64,000 nt of DNA. Source: an uncultured Candidatus Melainabacteria bacterium (GTDB taxonomy: Bacteria; Cyanobacteriota; Vampirovibrionia; Gastranaerophilales; Gastranaerophilaceae). A model generated the notes under the pieces. The model saw only the letters and a program-made list of their open reading frames with translations, had not been told where the DNA came from and did no database searches. Positions 8,078 through 15,860 of this stretch are shown here, piece after piece. Position 1 is the stretch's first letter; each line of letters opens with the position of its first letter. A program made the position numbers and the translations under genes. The DNA is taken from the NCBI GenBank assembly GCA_947364235.1, contig CANARY010000006.1, forward strand, positions 62,001 to 126,000, given 5' to 3'.

Positions 8078-8902
8078 ATGGAATATGTAAAAGTTCTCAA
8101 CTTAAATAACTTAATAGAAGCTTGTTTTAATGTTTATCAAGAAATTGGTTATCAAATCGGTGAACCGCGTACAATACTTTTAAGAAAAATTATTTCCAAT
8201 CTAGAATGTATAAATGCATTGTTATTAGCTCAAACGACACATGAAATTCTAATAATTCTAAGAAGTTCAATCGAAACGGTCGTCCTATTTTGTTATTTAA
8301 CCACCCACTTAGACAAACAACAAGAATATATTTCTGATAGTGAATTAATGGAGTTAAAAAATACATTTATACTTGTTAAAAACTGGAAAAAAGATATTGA
8401 TACTGGTAATCCATTAAACTTAAATCTACAAGAAGCTATAAATTATCACGAAGAAATTTTTAATAAACATTTATCAAAACAAAACCAAGAGTATGTTTTA
8501 GAACAATTAAAATTAAAAAAATACGAGGTCACTCTTGATAATTTTAATACAGTAGATAAATTCTATAGAACTAATAAGCGCATAAGAAAGCCATTCTTTA
8601 TGGATATGGAAAAAATGTATTCAGAACTACCTAAACTATATGGCTTAGATGTTGGACTTAGAGACTTTATTTATAGTGATTATAATATAAATTCACAAGT
8701 TTCACATGGTCAATATTATATTTGGACACGAGGAATGCAAACTGATGAACGGTTTATAGAACAAGTTAAATCTCAAATTGCTAAAATTGTAACTTATCCT
8801 CTTATGTTTTTAAAAGGACAGGTAACAATCAATTTAAAAAATCTAACAAGACTAAAGTCCATTACTGACCAATTAATACCTAATTTCTATAAATACCAAT
8901 AA
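8078..8902 (+). CDS. DUF5677-like protein, unknown function
   Basis: 274 aa, mostly helical. It has an IILRSSIETVVLFCYL helix with Arg and Glu and a C-terminal QVSHGQYYIW segment. Spaced R..E helices followed by S-x-H are the layout of DUF5677-type proteins common in defence islands; this assignment is from memory of the pattern. No clear ribosome site precedes the ATG. Its final codons (FYKYQ-stop) are made by the start of element-end repeat C. So the gene lies alone between an att core and an element end, as a one-gene cargo unit. AT content is high, as elsewhere in the island. Confidence 0.6.
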   Translation: MEYVKVLNLNNLIEACFNVYQEIGYQIGEPRTILLRKIISNLECINALLLAQTTHEILIILRSSIETVVLFCYLTTHLDKQQEYISDSELMELKNTFILVKNWKKDIDTGNPLNLNLQEAINYHEEIFNKHLSKQNQEYVLEQLKLKKYEVTLDNFNTVDKFYRTNKRIRKPFFMDMEKMYSELPKLYGLDVGLRDFIYSDYNINSQVSHGQYYIWTRGMQTDERFIEQVKSQIAKIVTYPLMFLKGQVTINLKNLTRLKSITDQLIPNFYKYQ

Positions 8903-8964
8903 CACTTATTATATCAAGCAAGGAAGTAAAACTAAAAAGCGTCTTATGCGCCGACAAGCTACCA
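8886..8964. repeat. Element-end repeat, copy C
   Basis: Nearly identical to copies A and B for ~55 bp, then TTATGCGCCGACAAGCTACC, the same degenerate att-like core as copy A with one more change. It overlaps the stop of the preceding gene, and its end supplies a possible -35 for the TIR gene. Confidence 0.8.
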
Positions 8965-8980
8965 ATATTTGATGTATAAT
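8951..8980 (+). promoter_or_regulatory. Promoter of the TIR gene
   Basis: A perfect -10 TATAAT (8975-8980) lies 20 bp before the ATG. CCGACA (8951-8956) inside the repeat is an 18-bp-spaced, weak -35. Confidence 0.5.
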
Positions 8981-8999
8981 ATTTTCAAAGGACTCAAGT

Positions 9000-10412
9000 A
9001 TGTTATATGATGTATTTATAAGCCACGCATATGAAGATAAAAAAGATTTTGTCAAACCATTAGCAGACAAATTAATTGAATATGGCATTGAGGTTTGGTA
9101 TGATGAATACTCTTTATCGGTCGGGGACAGTTTAAGATGCTCAATTGATAAAGGGTTAAAAGAATCAACTTATGGAATAATTGTATTAAGTGAAAATTTT
9201 TTTAATAAAAATTGGTCACAATATGAGTTAGACGGTTTGTGGCAATTGCAGTCTATTTCAAAATCTAAACGGATTCTTCCAATATGGCACAACATTACAA
9301 AAGAAGAAATTATTAATTATTCGCCTACTCTTGCAGATATAATAGCACTTTCATCAAATGAAGATTTAGAAAATATTGTTGAAAAAATTATAAAAGTTAT
9401 TAAACCACAAGGTTCATCGCTTATTATTGCTAGAGATACAATGATTGAATATGGGACAAAACCACCAGTAATTTCTGATGATTGGTGGTTAGATGTTGCT
9501 ATTAGCATAGAAAATTATGGCCCTCTTGATAGGTGGCAATTTCCTATAATAAGTTGCTCTGATGACGCATTGCCAAGAGAAAGAGGGCACTATTTAGCAT
9601 GGCATGCTATGCAACAAAATTGGGTTGAAAAAGCAAATTCAATACCAATTACGCAAATAACACATCCAGAAATTGTTATTGATTTTATTAAAAAGTTGCC
9701 AGGTTTACAAGAAAAATGTGAACAATATCCCCAATGTCTTTTGTCTTATGCTCCTTTTATAGGAATAAAAGGTTTTGAAGGACCATTTTTAAATTCTATT
9801 GAGAGTTTCTATCAAGCATCTTTAATAAAACAAAAACAATTAATTAAAGAAAAATCAATAAATGGTAGCGGTTTGACTACTTCAAATCTTCCACCAGAAT
9901 GTGAAGAAGAATTAGCATTACGACATCCGCAATTTGGAAACTATCGTCCATCTAGTATCGCTTGTACCTTTACGCAGGGTCAATTAATGGGACTTTCGCC
10001 TAGATATTACACAATTATTGATTATGTTGTTTGGTTATTATCGGAAAATAGTAATTGGCTTCCACAGCATATTAAAAACTTTTTACTTATAGGGTATAAA
10101 GAATGGGGAATGTGGATATGGAACAAGTTCAGTGGAAATGATTATATTTATTTTGAAGATGAATATCATAGCAAATACAAAGGTTGCTTATCAGAAGCAT
10201 TATATAATCATGATGAAAAGAAATTTATATATTCTAAAAAAGTAATAGAAGATATAAAGGGGCGATTTGAATTTTCAAAACACATATTGGAAATTGATGA
10301 TAATGTTGCGACTTTAGTTGAAAAATTTATTGAAGAAAAATTTGTTGAATGCTATTTAGAACAATACTATACAAAATTGGGCAAAAGAAGAAAAAAACGT
10401 AAAATAAAATAA
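9000..10412 (+). CDS. TIR-domain protein with uncharacterised C-terminal domain; candidate anti-phage effector
   Basis: 470 aa. Residues 1-~135 form a TIR domain: YDVFISHAYEDK at the N-terminus, GIEVWYDEYSLSVGDSL, then NWSQYELDGL, whose E77 matches the catalytic glutamate of NAD-cleaving TIRs. Residues ~150-450 hold an aromatic-rich region (ISDDWWLDVA, RERGHYLAWHAM) that I do not recognise; it could be a sensor. The C-terminus is a Lys/Arg tail. AAAGGA precedes the ATG. It stands alone after element end C and shares a 3' flank with the GHKL gene. NADase activity and a defence role are inferred from family and context. Confidence 0.8.
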   Translation: MLYDVFISHAYEDKKDFVKPLADKLIEYGIEVWYDEYSLSVGDSLRCSIDKGLKESTYGIIVLSENFFNKNWSQYELDGLWQLQSISKSKRILPIWHNITKEEIINYSPTLADIIALSSNEDLENIVEKIIKVIKPQGSSLIIARDTMIEYGTKPPVISDDWWLDVAISIENYGPLDRWQFPIISCSDDALPRERGHYLAWHAMQQNWVEKANSIPITQITHPEIVIDFIKKLPGLQEKCEQYPQCLLSYAPFIGIKGFEGPFLNSIESFYQASLIKQKQLIKEKSINGSGLTTSNLPPECEEELALRHPQFGNYRPSSIACTFTQGQLMGLSPRYYTIIDYVVWLLSENSNWLPQHIKNFLLIGYKEWGMWIWNKFSGNDYIYFEDEYHSKYKGCLSEALYNHDEKKFIYSKKVIEDIKGRFEFSKHILEIDDNVATLVEKFIEEKFVECYLEQYYTKLGKRRKKRKIK

Positions 10413-10443
10413 CCCCACACATCCCCTCTCATTGCATAATGAA
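10411..10443 (+). repeat. Cassette 3'-flank repeat, copy 2
   Basis: Matches 2961-2994 (CCCCTCTC, TTG and ATGA blocks in register). It starts at the stop codon of the TIR gene. Confidence 0.55.
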
Positions 10444-10538
10444 TAATGCAAATTATAGCTTTATAATACCAGCAAGACCAAGCTATTAAAAAAATGAACT
10501 AATTTATACAAAAATCGTTCATAATACAGGAGGTAAAT

Positions 10539-10889
10539 ATGAAAAATTTAGCATTTTTATTATTTACAATACTAATATCAACAAATATTGCATCCTCAGA
10601 AAATGTAAACTATTGGTCTGACGGTACAATAAGATCAATCGGAGATAAACAGGTTTCAACTTGGTCAGATGGACAAATTAGACAAATTGGTGGCAATACA
10701 GTTAATTATTGGTCAGACGGCAAAATCCGAACAATTGGAGAAGATAACGTACAGTATTGGAGTGATGGAACAATAAGGACTATTGGAGATAAAAGAGTAG
10801 ATTATTGGTCTAATGGTCAAATACGTTCAATTGGCGGTAAAAAAGTTAATTATTGGAGCGATGGAACAATAAGGTCAATAGAGGACTAA
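10539..10889 (+). CDS. Secreted protein of six 16-residue YWSDGTIRSIG repeats
   Basis: 116 aa with a signal peptide (residues 1-~20). The mature part is almost entirely six repeats of about 16 residues (consensus VNYWSDGTIRSIGDK), probably a small beta-solenoid or propeller-like sheet exported through the Sec system. AGGAGG gives a strong ribosome site. No enzyme motif. It sits between the island and the sugar-nucleotide genes, and either could be its home. Function unknown; ligand or surface binding is a guess. Confidence 0.75.
   Translation: MKNLAFLLFTILISTNIASSENVNYWSDGTIRSIGDKQVSTWSDGQIRQIGGNTVNYWSDGKIRTIGEDNVQYWSDGTIRTIGDKRVDYWSNGQIRSIGGKKVNYWSDGTIRSIED
10602..10886 (+). repeat. 48-bp coding tandem repeat, six units
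   Basis: Encodes the six WSDG repeats. The DNA units are diverged at third positions, so the array is old and selected at protein level. Confidence 0.8.
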
Positions 10890-10905
10890 GGCTGCTGAAG
10901 AATAT

Positions 10906-12207
10906 TTATTTTCTACCTATTGAATAATATATAATCCCTCTATCTTTCAATCTTTTTGCATTATATTGATTTCTGCCATCGAATATAAGAGGAGATTTCA
11001 TCAAACCTTTCATCTTATCAAAATCAGGTCTTCTAAACTCATTCCATTCTGTCAAAAGCAGCAAACAATCAGCATCTTCTAATGCAGCATAAGCAGATTT
11101 TGAATATTCGATTTTATCGCCAAAATAATATCTTGCATTATCAAACGCTTTAGGATCATAAGCTTTTATCTTCACACCTCGTTTAAGCAGCATATTAATT
11201 ATTGTTATCGAAGGCGCTTCACGCATATCATTGGTTTTCGGCTTAAAAGCCAATCCCCAGACAGCAAAAGTTTTACCGCTAAAATCATCATTAAAGCAGC
11301 TTATAATTTTATCCACAAATTTTTTACGCTGCAATTGATTAACATCATCTGCTGCTTTCAACAAACTGTAATCACAATTATTATCTATTGCTGTTTTTGT
11401 AAGTGCTTTGACATCCTTAGGAAAACAACTGCCTCCATATCCTATTCCAGGAAATAAAAACTGAGAGCCTATGCGCTTATCTGCGCACATTCCAATCCTT
11501 ACCATCTCTGCATCAGCGCCGACTGCTTCACAAATATTTGCAATTTCATTCGCATACGAAATCTTTACCGCTAAAAAAGAATTCGCAGCATACTTTGTCA
11601 TCTCTGCAGACTTAACATCCATTACAATAACAGGATTTCCAGTTCTTAAAAACGGTGCATACAGCTCTTGCATAATCTCTGTCGCTTTTTGGGAGTTTGA
11701 ACCTATAACAACTCTATCCGGTTTCAAAAAATCATCTACTGCAGCTCCTTGTTTCAAAAACTCAGGATTTGAGACTACATCAAAAGAACAGCTGGAATTT
11801 TGCTTAATTATCTCTGTTACTTTATCAGCAGTTCCAACTGGAACAGTAGATTTATCCACTATAACTTTATACCCATTCAAAGATTTACCAATACTTTCTG
11901 CTACTTCATAAACAGAATTCAAATTAGCACTGCCGTCTTCTCCTTGAGGAGTACCCACTGCAATAAAACATACAAGAGAATTTTCAACAGCCGTATTTAA
12001 ATCGTTTGTAAAACTTAAACGTTCTTCAGAAACATTCTCTTTGATAAGTTCTTCTAATCCAGGTTCATAAATTGGAATAATACCTTGTCTTAAATATTGC
12101 AGCTTTTCTTCGTCATTATCAACACATATAACGTCATTCCCCATTTCTGCAAGACATGTACCAACTACCAAACCAACATAGCCGGTTCCAATTACGCACA
12201 CTTTCAT
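10906..12207 (-). CDS. ugd: UDP-glucose 6-dehydrogenase
   Basis: 433 aa, full length. Oxidises UDP-glucose to UDP-glucuronate with two NAD+. It shows the N-terminal Rossmann motif GTGYVG (7-12), NPEFLKQG (E150), the K205/N209 region, and the catalytic cysteine C261 in GGSCFPKD. It abuts the UDP-glucuronate decarboxylase gene directly upstream; the two genes touch end to end. The pair makes UDP-glucuronate then UDP-xylose for surface polysaccharides. Confidence 0.96.
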   Translation of the reverse strand: MKVCVIGTGYVGLVVGTCLAEMGNDVICVDNDEEKLQYLRQGIIPIYEPGLEELIKENVSEERLSFTNDLNTAVENSLVCFIAVGTPQGEDGSANLNSVYEVAESIGKSLNGYKVIVDKSTVPVGTADKVTEIIKQNSSCSFDVVSNPEFLKQGAAVDDFLKPDRVVIGSNSQKATEIMQELYAPFLRTGNPVIVMDVKSAEMTKYAANSFLAVKISYANEIANICEAVGADAEMVRIGMCADKRIGSQFLFPGIGYGGSCFPKDVKALTKTAIDNNCDYSLLKAADDVNQLQRKKFVDKIISCFNDDFSGKTFAVWGLAFKPKTNDMREAPSITIINMLLKRGVKIKAYDPKAFDNARYYFGDKIEYSKSAYAALEDADCLLLLTEWNEFRRPDFDKMKGLMKSPLIFDGRNQYNAKRLKDRGIIYYSIGRK

Positions 12208-13155
12208 TTAATTATTCTCCTTAATTTTTTTATCAAAGTATTCAATTGTTTTTTGTATACCTTCTCTGATATCAATTTTCGGAACCCAGCCGAGCTCTTT
12301 CTCCGCAAGTGCTATATCCGGCTTTCTTTGTGCCGGATCATCACCCGGCAATGGCTGGTACACTATCTTTGATTTGGAATTAGTCATCTCTATTATAAGC
12401 TTTGCAAACTCTAGAATCGTTCTCTCTGACGGATTTCCAATATTTACAGGTCCAATAAAATTCTGAGGATTATTCATCATTTTTACCATTCCATCAACTA
12501 AATCCGAAACATAACAAAACGAACGGGTTTGAGAACCATCGCCGTAAATGGTAATATCTTCTCCCCTCAAAGCTTGTACAATAAAATTCGAAACAACCCT
12601 GCCATCCTTAAGATCCATATTTGGACCATAAGTATTAAAAATACGTATAATTCTAGTGTTTATGCCGCATTGCCTGTGATAATCCATCATTAAAGTCTCC
12701 GCACAACGTTTTCCTTCATCATAACAACTGCGTATCCCTATAGGATTAACATTACCCCAGTATGTCTCAACCTGAGGATGAACAAGAGGATCGCCGTAAA
12801 CTTCACTTGTAGACGCTTGCAAAATTGACGCTTTAAAGTATTTAGCCAGCTCTAACATATTGATAATACCCATAACAGATGTTTTTATTGTTTTTATTGC
12901 ATTATTCTGATAATGAGGCGGACTGGCAGGGCATGCAAGATTGTATATCTGATCCACTTCTGTAAAATATTCTTCTGTTACATCATGATTAACAAGTTCA
13001 AAATTTTCATTATCTGCTAAATGATTGATATTATTTTTCGAACCCGTAAAAAAATTATCTAAACAAATTACGTAATTTCCTTCATTCAAAAGCTTTTCAC
13101 ATAAATGACTTCCTATAAAACCTGCTCCGCCTGTAACAAGTATTCGTCTCCCCAT
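12208..13155 (-). CDS. uxs: UDP-glucuronate decarboxylase (UDP-xylose synthase)
   Basis: 315 aa extended SDR. It has the [10 protein letters not shown] nucleotide-binding motif at the N-terminus, a STSE catalytic stretch (116-118) and Y145-x3-K149 in CYDEGKR. The [17 protein letters not shown] region is characteristic of UXS rather than simple epimerases. It converts UDP-glucuronate to UDP-xylose and is co-transcribed with ugd, which immediately follows. GGAGGGG lies upstream of the ATG. Confidence 0.92.
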   Translation of the reverse strand: MGRRILVTGGAGFIGSHLCEKLLNEGNYVICLDNFFTGSKNNINHLADNENFELVNHDVTEEYFTEVDQIYNLACPASPPHYQNNAIKTIKTSVMGIINMLELAKYFKASILQASTSEVYGDPLVHPQVETYWGNVNPIGIRSCYDEGKRCAETLMMDYHRQCGINTRIIRIFNTYGPNMDLKDGRVVSNFIVQALRGEDITIYGDGSQTRSFCYVSDLVDGMVKMMNNPQNFIGPVNIGNPSERTILEFAKLIIEMTNSKSKIVYQPLPGDDPAQRKPDIALAEKELGWVPKIDIREGIQKTIEYFDKKIKENN

Positions 13156-13223
13156 GAAAATCCCCCTCCTAGTTTATATTTTATCAGTAAATTAAACATA
13201 CAAATGTAAAGTTTTGTAACATT

Positions 13224-13365
13224 TTGAATTCTTCGTGAAATTTTATACATTTTTTATACTTTATATATATACAAACCTTTCATACAACCTACACACTAAC
13301 CTTCTACACATGAGGAATTAATTACACAAGATTCCAAACCTTTCTTTTTTTAGAAAGGTTTTTTA
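13224..13365 (+). ncRNA. Candidate small RNA or leader ending in a strong terminator
   Basis: In the 278-bp gap between uxs and the NfnA-like gene, a plus-strand -35 TTGAAT (13224-13229) and -10 TACATT (13246-13251) precede a terminator at 13336-13365. No gene lies between. A transcript of ~85-105 nt would result. It could be a small RNA or an attenuated leader of the next operon. Confidence 0.35.
13336..13365 (+). terminator. Rho-independent terminator without an upstream gene
   Basis: 10-bp perfect stem AAACCTTTCT/AGAAAGGTTT followed by T's, 68 bp before the NfnA-like gene. Confidence 0.75.
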
Positions 13366-13433
13366 TTATGATTTCCCTATTGAGCGAACATCATATTTGT
13401 GATAGTATATTGTATGAAGAGGAACTTAGATAG

Positions 13434-14270
13434 ATGGGCTATAAAATATTAGATAAAAAAGAGCTTTGTCCTAATCAATATGAAATAGTTATTGATGCGC
13501 CTTTTGTTGTCAAGAACGCGCAAGCAGGTCAGTTTATTATTTTTAGAGCTGAAGAAAATGGAGAAAGAGTTCCGCTTACGATTGCGGACGTGAACAAAGC
13601 TGAAGGCAAGCTTACTTTGGTTTTCATGGCAGTCGGATATTCTACTAAAAAACTTGCAAGTTTAAACATTGGAGATGAGCTTGTTGACATAGTTGGACCG
13701 CTTGGACAGCCAACACATATAAAGAAATACGGTACTGTTGTTTGCTTAGCAGGCGGATACGGAGCTGCACCTTGCTATTTAATTGCTAAAGCATTTAAAG
13801 AAGCGGGTAATAAAGTCTATATGATTATGGGCGCAAGAAATAAAGATTTAATTTTCTGGCAGGATAAAATGAAAGATGCCTGCACAGAGCTGTTTATAAC
13901 TACTGATGACGGTTCATTAGGAGAAAAAGGGTTTGTCACTCAGGTTCTTGAAAGGCTTATGAACTCAGAAAAAATCGACTATGCAATTGCTGTAGGTCCT
14001 ATGCCTATGATGAGAGCTGTTGCTGATTTAACAAGAGACAAAGGAATTTATACAGAAGCCAGCATGAACCCTATTATGGTTGATGGCACTGGTATGTGCG
14101 GAGCATGCAGAGTTACTGTCGGGGGAAAAACAAAATTCGCATGTGTTGACGGACCTGATTTCAATGCTCACGAAATAGATTTTGATGAAGTTATAAACAG
14201 AACGAAAATTTATAAAGACCAGGAAAGAAAACGCAGTGAAAACTGCAATTTGTTAAAAATGGCAAAGTAA
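13434..14270 (+). CDS. nfnA: NfnA/SudB-like FAD- and NAD(P)-binding iron-sulfur flavoprotein
   Basis: 278 aa. This family forms the small subunit of ferredoxin:NADP(H) transhydrogenase or sulfide dehydrogenase. It has an FAD-binding barrel (RVPLTIADV), an NAD(P) domain (AGGYGAAPCYL, VGPMPMMRAV) and a C-terminal [2Fe-2S] site with D217, C222, C225 and C237 (VDGTGMCGACRV...FACVDGPDF). The last motif separates it from PyrK, which lacks the GTGMCGACR context. The usual NfnB/GltA-like partner is not adjacent. GAGGA precedes the ATG. A small Cys-rich gene and purA follow. Confidence 0.85.
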   Translation: MGYKILDKKELCPNQYEIVIDAPFVVKNAQAGQFIIFRAEENGERVPLTIADVNKAEGKLTLVFMAVGYSTKKLASLNIGDELVDIVGPLGQPTHIKKYGTVVCLAGGYGAAPCYLIAKAFKEAGNKVYMIMGARNKDLIFWQDKMKDACTELFITTDDGSLGEKGFVTQVLERLMNSEKIDYAIAVGPMPMMRAVADLTRDKGIYTEASMNPIMVDGTGMCGACRVTVGGKTKFACVDGPDFNAHEIDFDEVINRTKIYKDQERKRSENCNLLKMAK

Positions 14271-14289
14271 TGAATATAGGAGATAATTA

Positions 14290-14496
14290 ATGGCACCTCG
14301 TGATCAAGAAAAATCAATACCTTTATGTCCGCTTATGAGCGTCGGCTCACAGGTTGAAATTGTTTGTATGCAAGAAAACTGTGCATGGTATTTAAAAAAC
14401 TACAAAATATGCTCGGTTTACATGATGGCGCATAATTCTATGCTTGACGTTCAAGCTAAACAAGCGAAAGCAAAGCAGGCGCAAGCAAATAGTTAA
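14290..14496 (+). CDS. Small cysteine-containing protein, unknown
   Basis: 68 aa. Four cysteines (CPLMS, CMQENC, KICSVY) spaced over ~35 residues could bind zinc or an Fe-S cluster. The tail is Ala/Lys/Gln-rich (QAKAKQAQA). AGGAGATAA precedes the ATG, 19 bp after nfnA, so it is co-transcribed and may be an accessory to that flavoprotein. No family recognised. Confidence 0.6.
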   Translation: MAPRDQEKSIPLCPLMSVGSQVEIVCMQENCAWYLKNYKICSVYMMAHNSMLDVQAKQAKAKQAQANS

Positions 14497-14507
14497 TAGA
14501 TATTTTT

Positions 14508-14530
14508 AAAGCCGGTAAAACCGGCTTTTC
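14508..14530 (+). terminator. Terminator between the small Cys protein and purA
   Basis: 9-bp stem AAAGCCGGT/ACCGGCTTT, 3-nt loop, short T-rich tail. Confidence 0.7.
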
Positions 14531-14550
14531 ATATTTTAGGGAGATAATTA

Positions 14551-15825
14551 ATGAAAAACACAGTCGTTATCGGCGCCCAGTGGGGAGATGAAGGTAAAGC
14601 TAAAATCACAGACTTATTAGCAGAAAAAGCTGACTTGATTATCAGATATCAAGGCGGATGCAATGCTGGTCATACTGTCGTCACAGGCGGTAAAACTTAC
14701 AAATTCCACCTAATTCCATCAGGAATTCTATATGATGATACAATTTGCTTCATAGGAGCAGGTACAGTAATTCATCCGGAATCTTTTGAAAGAGAGCTTA
14801 ATGAGCTTAAAGCTGAAGGTGTAAATTTTAAAAACCTGAAAATTTCACCTCTAGCATCAATTACAATGCCATATCATATTGAAATAGACGGATATAGCGA
14901 AGCTCATTCCGGAAAAGGCAAAATCGGCACTACTAAAAAAGGCATAGGCCCAACTTATACAGACAAGGCCAATAGAATTGGATTTAAGATTCAAGACTTA
15001 TACTCATTTGAAGCTTTAAACGAAAAAATCGACATGATTTTACCGGTTAAAAATAAAATGCTGAAAAATGTTTATGGAATGGAAGAATACACCAAAGACT
15101 GCATTCTTTCTCTTTGTGAAAAGTATGCGGAACTCTTTAAGCCTTATGTTTGTTTTGACTGGCAGGACATGTTAAACCGTTTCAAAGACAAAAAAGTCCT
15201 TTTTGAAGGTGCTCAAGGAGTTATGCTGGACATTGATTACGGGACTTATCCGTTTGTAACAAGCTCTAACCCAATTGGAGGAGGTGCTGCAACAGGAAGC
15301 GGTTACGGACCAACTATGATAGAAGAAGTTGTAGGAGTCTCAAAAGCTTATGTTACAAGGGTTGGAGAAGGTCCGTTTGTAAGTGAACTCACTGATGATA
15401 CGGGTAAAAAAATTCAAGACATAGGTCACGAATACGGAGTTACAACAGGCCGTCCTAGAAGATGCGGATGGTTTGACTCTGTTATAATGAAATATGCCGT
15501 TCTTGTAGGCGGAATAACAAAAGTTGCACTTACAAAAATAGATGTTTTTGATACTTTTGATGAAATTAAAATTTGCACAGCATACAAAGATTGCAGGAAT
15601 GATAAAGTTTATACTACTTATCCAACAGATGTTTTTATCCACAAGTATCTTGAACCTATCTACGAAACAATGCCGGGATGGAAAACTTCAATAACAGATG
15701 TAAGAAAATACGAAGATTTACCGGAAAACGCAAAAAAATATATCGAAAAAGTTGAAGACTTAATCGGAGCACCAATTGGAATAATAAGCGTAGGACCAGA
15801 TAGAGAACAAACTATATTTAGATAA
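14551..15825 (+). CDS. purA: Adenylosuccinate synthetase
   Basis: 424 aa, normal length. Joins IMP and aspartate using GTP, the first committed step to AMP. The N-terminal QWGDEGKAK holds the catalytic D13 and K16, with H41 in NAGHT. Later motifs are GTTKKGIGPTYTDKANRIG-like and TTGRPRRCGWFD. The P-loop reads GDEGKAK where most members have GDEGKGK. Purine synthesis, cytoplasmic. AGGGAG lies before the ATG, and a terminator follows. Confidence 0.97.
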   Translation: MKNTVVIGAQWGDEGKAKITDLLAEKADLIIRYQGGCNAGHTVVTGGKTYKFHLIPSGILYDDTICFIGAGTVIHPESFERELNELKAEGVNFKNLKISPLASITMPYHIEIDGYSEAHSGKGKIGTTKKGIGPTYTDKANRIGFKIQDLYSFEALNEKIDMILPVKNKMLKNVYGMEEYTKDCILSLCEKYAELFKPYVCFDWQDMLNRFKDKKVLFEGAQGVMLDIDYGTYPFVTSSNPIGGGAATGSGYGPTMIEEVVGVSKAYVTRVGEGPFVSELTDDTGKKIQDIGHEYGVTTGRPRRCGWFDSVIMKYAVLVGGITKVALTKIDVFDTFDEIKICTAYKDCRNDKVYTTYPTDVFIHKYLEPIYETMPGWKTSITDVRKYEDLPENAKKYIEKVEDLIGAPIGIISVGPDREQTIFR

Positions 15826-15857
15826 AAAAAAGAGGGTTTAAAAACCCTCTTTTTTTA
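15825..15857. terminator. Bidirectional terminator between purA and the TPS transporter
   Basis: A/T-flanked stem GAGGGTTT/AAACCCTC with A-run and T-run on either side, serving both converging genes. Confidence 0.85.
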
Positions 15858-15860
15858 TTC

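Noticed and set aside
10602-10886. Possible CRISPR or non-coding tandem repeat
   Set aside because: The 48-bp units are in frame, diverged at third positions and encode a signal-peptide protein. No CRISPR array or cas gene is seen anywhere in the window.
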